Under the pieces are notes generated by a model. That model did no database searches, had not been told where the DNA came from, and was given only the letters and a program-made list of their open reading frames with translations. The translations under genes and the position numbers were made by a program. From positions 5,218,243-5,282,242 of the forward strand of contig CP093829.1 in the NCBI GenBank assembly GCA_033063855.1: 64,000 nucleotides of DNA, written 5' to 3'. Below are positions 34,774 through 44,443 of this stretch, piece after piece. How positions within the stretch are numbered: the first letter of the stretch is position 1; every line of letters starts with the position of its first letter. Source of the DNA: Smittia aterrima (lineage: Eukaryota > Arthropoda > Insecta > Diptera > Chironomidae).

Positions 34774-36259
34774 TAGGGTTCGCAAGAAAATGGTGCCATG
34801 GTAGTGGTACTACCATTACCATGTACCATGGTACTACCATGGTACTACCATGGTACTACCATGGTACCAAAAATTTTGACTTTTTCTTTGGTTCATTGAG
34901 CATTACCCAATAAGTCTTCAATCAACATTGATTTTTCTGATTTTTTTTTAAAGTTTCACATTAATTGATAATTGTTTCACAAGATGATATAAAATAATTT
35001 TCTGAGAAAAGTCCAGATTTTCCACAATTCGACCTTAAATTTCATATTTCTGCATAATATTTTATGTTTTTCCATGTTTAGATTTATAAAACTTTTTCTT
35101 CTCAAAAAACTGCATATCTGATTTCAGCAAAGTTATAGAGCTATTCAAGACGCTTCCATTGATATATCATATGACCGGGTGGAGTGGGTGGTCATGGCAA
35201 AAATCAACCTTAGAGATCGGAACTACTCTAAGAAAAATGAACAAAAAGGTATTTCAAGCAGTTTTCTGAGATATAAGTCAAATTTTATCACAAACCACCC
35301 ATGTTACCTACTATTGTTATACATCGATAGATTTGTTCAATTGTGTTCTACAACTTTCTCATACATCACGTTGCAACTTTATTTAAAAATAATCAAGTTT
35401 GATATCGAAACATGAGAAAAACTTGAAAATTTAAACGTTCATAAAGTCGCCAAGAAAACCATTTTTGACGCACTTAAGCCAAATTATGCGTCACAATACC
35501 CAGTCCGTAGCTTTTTAGATTTTTTGTTGTATGTTCAACAAAATCGCGTTTACCGAATATGCAGATTAATTCATCTTCACCCTCAACTCAAGGTCAAAAG
35601 TTGAAATTTTTTTGAAAATTTTCAAAAAAATTTTCATGTTTTGATATCAAACTTGATTTTTTTTAAATAAAGTTGCAACGTGATGTATGAGAAAGTTGTA
35701 GAACACAATTGAACAAATCTATCGATGTATAACAATAGTAGGTAACATGGGTGGTTTGTGATAAAATTTGACTTATATCTCAGAAAATTGCTTGAAATAC
35801 CTTTTTGTTCATTTTTCTTAGAGTAGTTCCGATATCTAAGGTTGTTTTTTGCCATGACCACCCACTCCACCCGGTCATATGATATATCAATGGAAGCGTC
35901 TTGAATAGCTCTATAACTTTGCAGAAACCGAATATGCAGTTTTTTGACAAGCAAAAAAGTTATAGCTTCAAACATGCAAAACGATTCTTAAATTTCAAGT
36001 TTAAAGGGAAATGGAGGAAAATTTAAAAATTTCTCGGAAAAATCTTGTATGCAATTTTGTTTAGAAAGTATTAATTAATGTAAATTCAAGTTAAAAGAAA
36101 TCAAAAAATATTTTAATTCAGAGGAATCAATAATATTCTATAAAACCAACGAAAAAAGTCGCCACCATGGGTACCATCGCCACCATGGTAGTACCATGGT
36201 ACCAAAATACACACAACCATGGTACTACCATGGTACTACCATGGCACCGTCGAACACTA
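34774..36259. mobile_element. hAT-like foldback element, non-autonomous
   Basis: The element is 1486 bp, flanked by the 8-bp duplication CTTACAAG (34766-34773 and 36260-36267); the uninterrupted site is seen at 26.61 kb. Its ends are TAGGGTTCG and, inverted, TAGTGTTCG, fitting hAT-type termini. Each end carries tandem CCATGGTACTA repeats (about 34.80-34.87 and 36.16-36.25 kb). Inside are two long inverted arms, about 35.08-35.43 and 35.60-35.96 kb, nearly identical in reverse complement (for example CATATGACCGGGTGGAGTGG against CCACTCCACCCGGTCATATG), with weaker inverted similarity out to the ends. No transposase is encoded; frames in the arms are palindrome by-products. Confidence 0.8.
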
Positions 36260-36282
36260 CTTACAAGAGAAGAAAAAGAATC

Positions 36283-36324
36283 ATGGACGCACGCCAAATT
36301 TGGATTTCATACTTAACAAAATAA
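36283..36324 (+). pseudogene. second relic of a unit-7-type start
   Basis: Same 13-codon stump (MDARQIWISYLTK) as at 26629, directly after the foldback element, showing that the 26.2-27.0 and 34.4-36.7 kb spacers are duplicates. Confidence 0.5.
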
Positions 36325-36433
36325 AAATGATTCCAGCATTTTGAAAATCTCGAAAGACAATTTATCTCGAAAGCTTGTGCTGCAGTTTTCAGGCTCAATA
36401 AATTTCAATCGTAACTTAATGTCGCATTAAAGG

Positions 36434-36650
36434 CTTAGGGTTTACCTCTAATACACAAAACTGATTACCTGCATTACAAGAAAGAGGCTGATCCTTATTT
36501 CGTAGGCAATAAACTATTTGAATACTAATTTCATCTCCAACGGATGCACAGGTAGTCAAAACATTTCAGAAAATTCTTAAGGCAATAGCGAATACGATCA
36601 GTCTACAAACGTCGTCTGAGAAGTTTGAACGTGAAAATTCATTTTAGAAA
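36434..36650 (+). repeat. unit-upstream block, copy 5
   Basis: Full-length type, nearly identical to copy 2, ending about 80 nt before the unit 5 ATG. Confidence 0.75.
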
Positions 36651-36732
36651 AAATAAAACAGTGTTTATTAAAGTTGATATCAGTTTAAGACTTATTTAAG
36701 ACAACGACAAGAGTTAAGCAGAACAAATTGAG

Positions 36733-39259
36733 ATGGAAACGTGGAGCACACCTCAAAGTCCTCGAAACAATAATCGCTCAATGCAAGACGATAAAAAACG
36801 CTCGCCATTGGGATCAGACGATGATTGGGAAGTTTTAAATCAGAATGATTCGAAGCATAACGACCATTCACCGACGAATCAACGCGAACAACAGCAAAGT
36901 TCCTTGAAAGTGGAGCCATTGCAACAAGACAGCGAGTTCTTTAAACCAACTCAAGAACAGCAATTTCTTTCTACCAACTCAAATCTACAGAATCAGCGAG
37001 AAAATGATTTCAAAATGATAGAAAATCAAACAAAAACGAACAAGGCTTCGATTTGGCCGATTTTCCCGATTGAAGAAATTCAGTATTTGCCACAGCAGCA
37101 AAATCAAGTGAGTTGAATTCAGTTTTTAAGACTTTTTTTTACAAAAAAAATTTTTTAGGTAAGAGATCAAGCTCGCTTGTTAGATCTCATGCCATATCAA
37201 GGAGATATGATGCCAGCTCAACAAATTATTCCTCAGTTTGAAGGGCCCCGTTATTATCAATTCCAACAGCCAGCTCAAGTTAATCCTCGGTTTGAAGCGC
37301 TACGTTCTCAGCAAATCCAACAGCCAGCTCAACAAGTTGATCCTCTGTTTGAAGCGCTCCGTTCTCAGCAAATCCAACAGCCAGCTCAGCAAGTTAATCC
37401 TCTGTTTGAAACGCACCTTTCTCAGCTATTGAAACTGCGAGCTCAACAAGTTGATCCCCTGTATGAAGCGCTCCGTTCTCAGCATATGCAACAGCGAGCT
37501 CAACAAGTTAATCCTCGGTTTGAAGCGCTCCGTTCTCAGCAAATCCAACAGCCAGCTCAGCAAGTTGATCCTCTGTTTGAAGCGCTCCGTTCTCAGCAAA
37601 TCCAACAGCCAGCTCAGCAAGTTAATCCTCTGTTTGAAACGCACCTTTCTCAGCTATTGAAACTGCGAGCTCAACAAGTTGATCCCCTGTATGAAGCGCT
37701 CCGTTCTCAGCATATGCAACAGCGAGCTCAACAAGTTAATCCTCGGTTTGAAGCGCTCCGTTCTCAGCAAATCCAACAGCGAGCTCAACAAGTTAATCCT
37801 CGGTTTGAAGCGCTCCGTTCTCAGCAAATCCAACAGCGAGCTCAACAAGTTAATCCTCGGTTTGAAGCGCTCCGTTCTCAGCAAATCCAACAGCCAGCTC
37901 AACAAGTTAATCCTCGGTTTGAAGCGCTCCGTTCTCAGCAAATCCAACAGCCAGCTCAACAAGTTATTCCTCAAGTTGAAGCGCTTTGTCCTCATCAATT
38001 CCAACAGCCAGCTCAGCAAGTTAATCCTCAATTTGAAGCTTCCCGTTCTTCTCAGCAAATCCAACAGCCAGCTCAGCAAATTAATTATCAAGTTGAAGCG
38101 CTTCGTCCGCGATTCCAACAGGCAGCTCAACAAGTTACTCATGAGCTTGAAGCGCCACGTCCTCGGCAAAAGATGCTCGTGTTGCTGGCAAATGGTGAAC
38201 AACGTTTGCTTAATGTCCCATTTATCGAAGAAAGAAACAATGTTCAAGAGGTTCTCGTTCAAAATGGGATTCATATTAAAAATCTAGAATGGGCAATTTA
38301 CTCAAATGTCGATATTGTCGTCACTGAGCTTAAATTACAAGAGGACACAATCGTAAGTTTGACAAACTCTTTCTTGTTTTTTATTGCTATTTGTGATTAA
38401 TCTGTTCCATAATGTTTCTTTCTTTTCAGTCGTCTGCAAAACCAAAGCCGCATGTCAAGCTTTCAAAACTACCGTCAGGTTTGGGGGATGTGCCATTGGA
38501 ATGGGTTAAAGCAGCCATTCGTTACGGTAATTTTTAAATGCAATTTGATTCTTGAAGAAAACGATACTCCCGTTGTTTCATCAATAAATTAAAAAAAATT
38601 ATCCATTTCCGTTTTTAGCAGGTGAAACTCACGCTTTGAAACAGTCCGATGGTGTTTTATCGAGCGACAGCGAGCCAAGTAAGAAAATGATGCAGCAGAA
38701 TATGCCTCAGGTTGCTCCGCTCAATATGATTCAACCAGGAGCGACGATAACCGCTCAAAATAAAGAAAAAGTTCAGCAGTTACTTCAGAGCTTAAAGAAT
38801 AATCCAGGACCAGAACAGCAACTACAGCTCCTTCAACTTCTCAAGGCAAACCCAAAGTTGATGGCTGCTTTCATCGAGCAACGGCAACAAAATGTAAGTA
38901 ATTCTTACTAAGAATCATTTATTTAATGAAAAAATATCATTTTTTAAAATAAAAATCTTTCTTAGGCCAATAATCAACAAAATCAGCAGAAAGTGGTTGT
39001 GCAAACGCCTTGGCAACAACAAATGCCGGGTGTCACTCGTCCCGATATAATTGGCGCTTCAAAGCCAAGAATCGCGACTCCCGATATAGCTTTGAAAGAG
39101 TCTGACTATTATTTATCGGATTGTGGCAGCGAGTCAGGAATTCCATTGAAGCAAAATGAACTGTCTCAGGATAACGAAACTGCAGAGAAAGCTGACGATT
39201 CCGAGATCGATTTTGATGATTTGTCGAAAAAATTCGAAGAACTCAAGAAGCGACATTAA
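36733..39259 (+). CDS. chimera unit 5: velo N-region + CBP NCBD + Pax linker + IST1 MIM1
   Basis: Five exons (36733-37107, 37159-38352, 38430-38526, 38622-38893, 38966-39259) with intact splice sites give 743 aa. Organisation as in unit 2, but exon 1 is longer (125 aa, with NQRENDFKMIENQTKTNK), which keeps more velo-like sequence. The repeat domain covers about 126-480, followed by the LLANGEQRLLNVPFI segment. In exon 3 the MIM2 motif is degraded (VKLSKLPSGLGDV). The NCBD-like module at about 599-643 is closer to CBP than in unit 2 (VQQLLQSLKNNPGPEQQLQL; LLKANPKLMAAFIEQRQQN). The last exon has GVTRPDIIGASKPRIATPDI, near the Pax linker VIGGSKPRIATPE, SDCGSESGIPLK, and the MIM1 end EIDFDDLSKKFEELKKRH. 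All frames and splice sites are conserved relative to unit 2, an argument for a working gene. Confidence 0.82.
37210..38160 (+). repeat. 57-nt coding minisatellite of unit 5
   Basis: About 16 repeats, mainly QQPAQQVNPRFEALRSQQI types. A block containing THLSQLLKLRAQQVDPLYEA is duplicated (37.40-37.50 and 37.64-37.74 kb), showing recent higher-order duplication independent of unit 2. Confidence 0.85.
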
Positions 39260-39369
39260 AATTTGATTCATTATAAGATAGATTGCTGCATTTCAACGTT
39301 AAAGGCTTTAACTTAAAGCGATACTTTAGAACTCGCAACGATAAAGCTGCAACGATTAAAGAAGCTGAT

Positions 39370-39640
39370 TTTATAATATTTTTATGTGTCTTCTCTGATC
39401 AACCTTGACAGATAATTTTCTCGCAATTTGGTTTGCAATTCTCAAGCAGTCCCTTTTAAACAAAATATTTCTTTTATGGAACTCTATGTAAATCAATTTA
39501 TAAAAAAAAATCAATAAAAATAATTTAAATCGGTGAAATCAAAATCCGAACAAATAATAATTTAATAAGATTGCTTATCAACATTGATTTCGATTAAAAA
39601 TTTACGAAAATTTTGGCAATCAGTGTGTTTGTCGAAATAA
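39370..39640 (+). repeat. unit-downstream block, copy 5
   Basis: Follows unit 5; nearly identical to copy 2, which agrees with units 2 and 5 being sisters over their 3' halves. Confidence 0.72.
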
Positions 39641-39680
39641 AGCAAAGGTAAGATAGGTTTTATGTTTTTTTTGCGAAGGG

Positions 39681-39885
39681 CTTAGGGTTTTCCTATAATT
39701 CATAAAACTGATTACCTGCATTACAAGAAAGAGGCTGATCATTATTTCGTAGGCAATAAACTATTTGAATACTAATTTCATCTCCAACGGATGCACAGGT
39801 AGACAAAACAATAGCGAAAACGATCAGTCTACAAACGTCGTCTAAGAAGTTTGAACGTGAAATTCATTTCGGAAGAAAAAAAATT
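39681..39885 (+). repeat. unit-upstream block, copy 6
   Basis: Full type with a short deletion after GCACAGGTAGACAAAACA. Together with exon 1 it is closest to the block before unit 2. Confidence 0.72.
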
Positions 39886-39965
39886 AAATCAGAGTGTTTA
39901 CTAAAGTTGATATCAGTTTAAGACTTTTTTAAGACATCGACAAGAGTTAAGCAGAACAAATTGAG

Positions 39966-42156
39966 ATGGAAATTTGGAGCACACCTCAAAGTCCTCGACC
40001 CAATAATCGTTCAATGCAAGACGATAAAAAACGTTCGCCATTGGTATCAGACGATGATTGGGAAGTTTTAAATCAGAATGATTCGAAGCATAACGACCAT
40101 TCACCGACGAATCGACGCGAACAACAGCAAAGTTCCTCACAAGTGGAGCCATTGCAACAAGACAGCATGTTCTTTAAACCAACTCAAGAACAGCAATTTC
40201 TTTTTACCAACTCAAATCTACAGAATCAGCGAGAAAATGATATCAAAATGGTAGAAAATCAAACAAAAACGAACAAGGCTTCGATTTGGCCGATTTTTCC
40301 GATTAAAGAAATTCAGTATTTGCCACAGCAGCAAAATCAAGTGAGTTAACTTCAATTTTAAAGATTTTTTTTTATTCAAAAAAAAATTTTTTTTAGGTAA
40401 CGGCACAAGGTTACATGTCAAATCTAATGCCATATCAAAGAGTAGAATTAATGCAACAACCGGGCCTAAATCTGCCAGCAGCTGTCATACAAAGCAGCCA
40501 AGTTCCCGTCAAAGCAAATCCCCAGCAGCAACAGCAACCACTCAAGGCAATTCATGGAGAACCAAAGATGAAATTCACCCCACAACCTCAGAAATGCCAA
40601 CAGCCAGTTCAACAACTTAATCCTCAGTTTGAAGCACCCCGTCAACAGACACCTCATCAAAATAATGCTCACTTTGAAGCGCTTCGTAAATTTGAAGCGC
40701 TTCGTCTTCGTCTTCAGCAAAAACTACAGCAAGCTAAGCAAGCTCAGCAAATTAATGCTCAGTTCGAAGCGCCCCGCCCCCAGTATTTCCAACAGCCAGT
40801 TCAGCAAGTTAATCCTCAGTTTGAAGCGCACCTTCCTCAGTATTTCCAATATCTAGCTCAGCAAGGTAATCCTGAGTTTCTAGCGCCCCGTCATCAGCAA
40901 TCGCAACAGCCAACTCAGCAAGGTACTCGTGAGTTTGAAGCGTCCCGTCCTCGGCAAAAGATGCTCGTGCTGCTGGCAAATGGTGAACAACGTTTGCTTA
41001 ATGTCCCATTTATTGAGGAAATAAACAATGTTCAAGAGGTTCTCGTTCAAAATGGGATTCATATCAAAAATCTAGAATGGGCGATTTACTCAAATGTCGA
41101 TATTGTCGTCACAGAGCTTAAATTTCAAGAAGACACAATCGTAAGTTTCACAAACTCATTCTTGTTTTTTATCGCTATTTGTGATTAATCTGTTCGATAA
41201 TGTTTCTTTCTTTTCAGTCGTCTGCAAAACCAAAGCCGCAGGTAAAGCTTCCAGATCTACCAAATGTACCTTCAAACTTGGCGGATGTGATTCAAGATTA
41301 CAAGAAGGAAAATCCAGGTATGTTTTCTTGTGAAATCCGCGATCGTTTGGTTATAGAAGGTCTATTGCGTAAACGTGACGACGATAAAAGAACACAAAAT
41401 GGTAATTTTTAGGTGCAGCTTATTTAACGGAGAGAGTGATGGCTTTCCTTTTTCCTTTGTTGGAATCACTTGTGCTGCTGCTGCTTATCATTCTCTCGAT
41501 TTGTTCATTTCTTTCGGAAACGAAGGTGCCAAGAATAATTTGTGTAAATCTCATTTTATTTTTTTCTATTATTTACTCGTTTATGGCTCTTCAACGTCAC
41601 TACCTGATTGTGCATTACGATGCTTTTTTACAGTAGATTTATAATTGGTTTTTCAGAAGTATTCATCACTTACCTCTGCACATGTGTTGAAGGAAAATTT
41701 TCAAAGAAAATTCTGATTGAACTTTATAGTTTTTTAAATGATTCGTGAGAAAAGAATTTTATTTTTTATTATTTTTTTTAGGTGACATGTCTGCAGGCCA
41801 AGGAAGAATCAATAAACTTGGCGATGTCTTCATTAATGGTCGTCCACTTCCATCAGCAATTCGTTTAAAAATTGTTGAGCTTGCTGCGTCAGGTGTTCCT
41901 CCATGTCAAATATCTCAAAATCTTCGAGTATCTCACGGATGTGTCTCGAAAATTTTGAACAGTTGTCAGGTGAGAAAAGAGCTCAATAATTAATTAATTT
42001 CTGAACTAAACTCAATATAATTTTCAACAGGAAATGGGAAGCACTCATTCCGATGTAATTAGCTATTTAAAGTCAAGAATCGCGACTCCCGATATCGCTT
42101 TGAAAGAGTCCGACTTTTATTTATCGGACTGTGGCAGCGAGCAGGAATTATTTTGA
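39966..42156 (+). CDS. chimera unit 6: velo N-region + IST1 MIM2 + permuted paired domain
   Basis: Five exons (39966-40340, 40397-41140, 41218-41401, 41782-41969, 42031-42156) give 538 aa. Exon 2 has few 19-aa repeats and keeps a more velo-like start (AQGYMSNLMPYQRVELMQQP). Exon 3 reads KLPDLPNVPSNLADV (intact MIM2) running into VIQDYKKENPGMFSCEIRDR, the beginning of a paired-domain RED half (about residues 397-421). Exon 4 (435-497) is a PAI half: GQGRINKLGDVFINGRPLPS, then IRLKIVELAASGVPPCQIS and LRVSHGCVSKIL. Exon 5 continues with EMGSTHSDVI and SRIATPDI, the Pax linker. So RED precedes PAI, opposite to real Pax proteins. Some DNA-contact positions have changed (NQLGG to NKLGD, ISRQL to ISQNL). 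A 1-nt deletion near 42140 shifts the frame and ends the protein at 42156, before MIM1. Product and function unknown. Confidence 0.75.
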
Positions 42157-42266
42157 AGCAAAATGAACTGTCTCAGGATAACGAAACTACAGAGAAAGCT
42201 GACGATTCCGAGATCGATTTTGATGATTTGTCGAAAAAATTCGAAGAACTCAAGAAGCGACATTAA
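42157..42266 (+). pseudogene. MIM1 tail of unit 6, left out of frame
   Basis: After the frameshift, the sequence for NELSQDNETTEKADDSEIDF and FDDLSKKFEELKKRH plus TAA remains almost unchanged in another frame. Its intactness suggests that the frameshift is recent. Confidence 0.75.
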
Positions 42267-42279
42267 AATTTGATTCATT

Positions 42280-42690
42280 ATAAGATAGATTGCTGCATTT
42301 CAACGTTAAAGGCTTTAACTTAAAGTGATACTTTAGAACTCGCCACGATAAAGCTGCAACGATTAAAGAAGCTAATTTTATAAATTTTTGTGTTCTCTCT
42401 GATCAACCTTGAAGGATAATTTTTCGCAATTTGGCTTGCAATTCTCAAGCAGTCCCTCTTAAACTTTTATTTCCATAAATGTAAATCAATTTATAAAAAT
42501 AATTTTCAATAAAAAGAATTTAAATCGACGAATTTCAAATTTTATCAACTGAAATTACCTACACGTTGAAACAGCATCTTTTGAATTAAATTAGATGATG
42601 AAATCCCAATCCGAACGAATAATAAATTGATAAGATTGTTTATCAACATTGATTTCGACTAAAAACTAAAGAAAAAAACTTGACAATCTT
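42280..42690 (+). repeat. unit-downstream block, copy 6
   Basis: Follows unit 6 with AAGATAGATTGCTGCATTTC (shared with units 2 and 5) and then the common block, ending in ATTGATTTCGACTAAAAACT. Downstream a short stretch duplicates AAACTTGACAATC. Confidence 0.7.
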
Positions 42691-42873
42691 GGTTAGTTAA
42701 ACTTAGATTGCGAACCGAATAATAAATATTCAAACAAACTTGACAATCAGTGCATTCGTCAAAATAAAGCAAAAGTAAGATAGATTTACTAAAATTAGAG
42801 CATTTTTATAGCGTTTAAAAAATTCACGAAAATTATTTTCCTAGAATTTACCCACAAAGACGCGAAAAAAAAA

Positions 42874-43785
42874 ATGGACGCACGCGATCAAGATCATTTA
42901 TCTTGGGTACGAGCTCAACCACAGAAAGTAGTTTATATTGTTCAAAGTCAACCCGATGGCTCGAGCGTTCTTGTTCCTCATCCAAATTACAACTCTCCTG
43001 GCGGTCAAACAATTCGATTGGAACAGCAGAAAGTTATGACACAGCAACCTCAAAATCAACAAAGTCAATTCCAAATTACTACGAATCAAATGAACGAACT
43101 ACAGCAACAGAGAACAAGCCAAGTCGAGGAGATGCAAATTGTTACATTGGAAGAGTATAGAAAGCGAATGGCAACTGCAACAGCGATTTCGAAGTCAACC
43201 AGATCAGAGCCCCCGCCACTACAACCTCAGCAAGGTGTTTCATTGGAAGAGTATAGAAAGCGAGCGTCGGTCAATCGCGTTGGAGTTGTACGGCCTATGA
43301 TGAGTAACGTAAACAATCAATTGCCTAATAGAAATCCAGCTCAGCAAGTGATTCGTCAGAGACTCAATCAGCAGCTCGAGAGAGAAAGCGCGAAGATCCT
43401 CGTGATCCTAGACAACGGCGAACAACGTTTAATCACTTTCACACATCCTAGAGAGACGTGTACAGTTCAAGAGCTACTGAATAATGTTGGAATTCATGTC
43501 GCAGCTGATTCGAATATTGAATGCATTGAAAATCGGAACTCAGAGATTGATTACATCGTAAAAGTCGGAAATTTCGCATCGCGTGACACAGCAGCGATGA
43601 CAAAGGCAGCAGAGAATCATATCCGACAACAACATCGCCAGTTACAAACAGTTCCTAGACCACCAAAAGCAATTAAAAACAAAAAAGTTTCTCTTCCGAG
43701 TTCATCTCTGAAAGCTCGATTTAAAGCGTACTACGGCAATCGCCTTGCGATTGTTCGACCAATGATTAAAAACGCCAATAATTGA
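42874..43785 (+). CDS. unit 7: intronless partial copy of velo exon 3
   Basis: A 303-aa open frame starting MDARDQDHLSWVRAQPQKVV. Residues about 16-265 are closely similar to the velo exon 3 segment at 45.51-46.31 kb (VYIVQSQPDGSSVLVPHPNY; VSLEEYRKRASVNRVGVVR; SAKILVILDNGEQRLITFT). Compared with velo it lacks APTTSTFTPKKDGECDD and the PAPRPPQFQQPG stretch but repeats LEEYRKRMATATAIS. The end, VPRPPKAIKNKKVSLPSSSL and YYGNRLAIVRPMIKNANN, is not velo zinc-finger sequence; it resembles the VGVVRPMM(N/S)N motif a second time. The zinc finger and protease are absent. The frame is intact and diverged in step with velo, so it may be translated. No IST1-derived exon follows. Confidence 0.65.
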   Translation: MDARDQDHLSWVRAQPQKVVYIVQSQPDGSSVLVPHPNYNSPGGQTIRLEQQKVMTQQPQNQQSQFQITTNQMNELQQQRTSQVEEMQIVTLEEYRKRMATATAISKSTRSEPPPLQPQQGVSLEEYRKRASVNRVGVVRPMMSNVNNQLPNRNPAQQVIRQRLNQQLERESAKILVILDNGEQRLITFTHPRETCTVQELLNNVGIHVAADSNIECIENRNSEIDYIVKVGNFASRDTAAMTKAAENHIRQQHRQLQTVPRPPKAIKNKKVSLPSSSLKARFKAYYGNRLAIVRPMIKNANN

Positions 43786-44443
43786 CAAGTTAAATAAAGT
43801 AGTTTGGCTCATTGAAAAGCCTTGATGATCCCGAAAATGCTTTTAATCCTTTCAAGTTATGATGTCACAAAACGAAGAAGCTTCAGTTAACAAGCTCACA
43901 ACTCTTATACATTCCGTTTCAATTTAAATTTCTTTTTATGTACAAAATTCGATGCAAATCATTTCCTAATAAAAACTTTTTCAATAAACAACAAATTTTA
44001 AGTCAATTTTCGTGGTCGGAAAAATCGTCTGGAAAAGGTTGACCTAATGTGAAAATGTTTCCTTTCAAGGTCGTTCGCCAGCTGATTGTGTAGAGCGATA
44101 CATCTATTTCTTGTATGTAACAACACAAAACTTTGTAGCGCGACTGTTTTATTTTTTCAAAAAGTTTGTAGTCGCGAGCCCCTCAATATAAATTTTCTTT
44201 GAGCTTGTTCGGTTTTTCGCGTTTTAAAACAAGATTCACTTGAAATTCGTCAATAAAATTAAGTACATTACGTTGTTAAGAACGTGTTTCGTCGACTGCA
44301 GTGAAGTGAAAACCACAAAACTCAAGAATAATTCGAAAAATTCGAAAAGTTAAAATGGAAATTTGAATCTTTGTGAATGAAAATATTTTAATTGCCAAAA
44401 GCCAGAAAAATTGCTGGAATATTGTGTAAAATAATCGCCTTCG
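43786..44443. other. unit 7 3' region and velo promoter/leader
   Basis: AATAAAAACTTTTTCAATAA near 43.97 kb can polyadenylate unit 7. The rest is the velo promoter and leader; GAAAAATTGCTGGAATATTG just before the velo ATG resembles the leader of units 1 and 3 (GATATTTGGTGGAATCTTG). Confidence 0.45.

Noticed and set aside
34692..34913. 74-codon frame containing TTITMYHGTTMVLPWYYHGT
   Set aside because: Translation of the CCATGGTA tandem repeat at the end of the foldback element.
35179..35975. Two similar proteins on opposite strands (RFVQLCSTTFSYITLQLYLK)
   Set aside because: They are the two arms of the inverted repeat in the foldback element, not genes.
41436..41636. Hydrophobic 66-aa frame in the intron of unit 6
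   Set aside because: Lies wholly between a good donor and a good acceptor, T-rich DNA gives hydrophobic codons by chance, and no homolog is known to me.
42874..43785. Retrocopy origin of unit 7
   Set aside because: The copied part is a single velo exon, so lack of introns is uninformative; no poly(A) tract or target duplication is seen.
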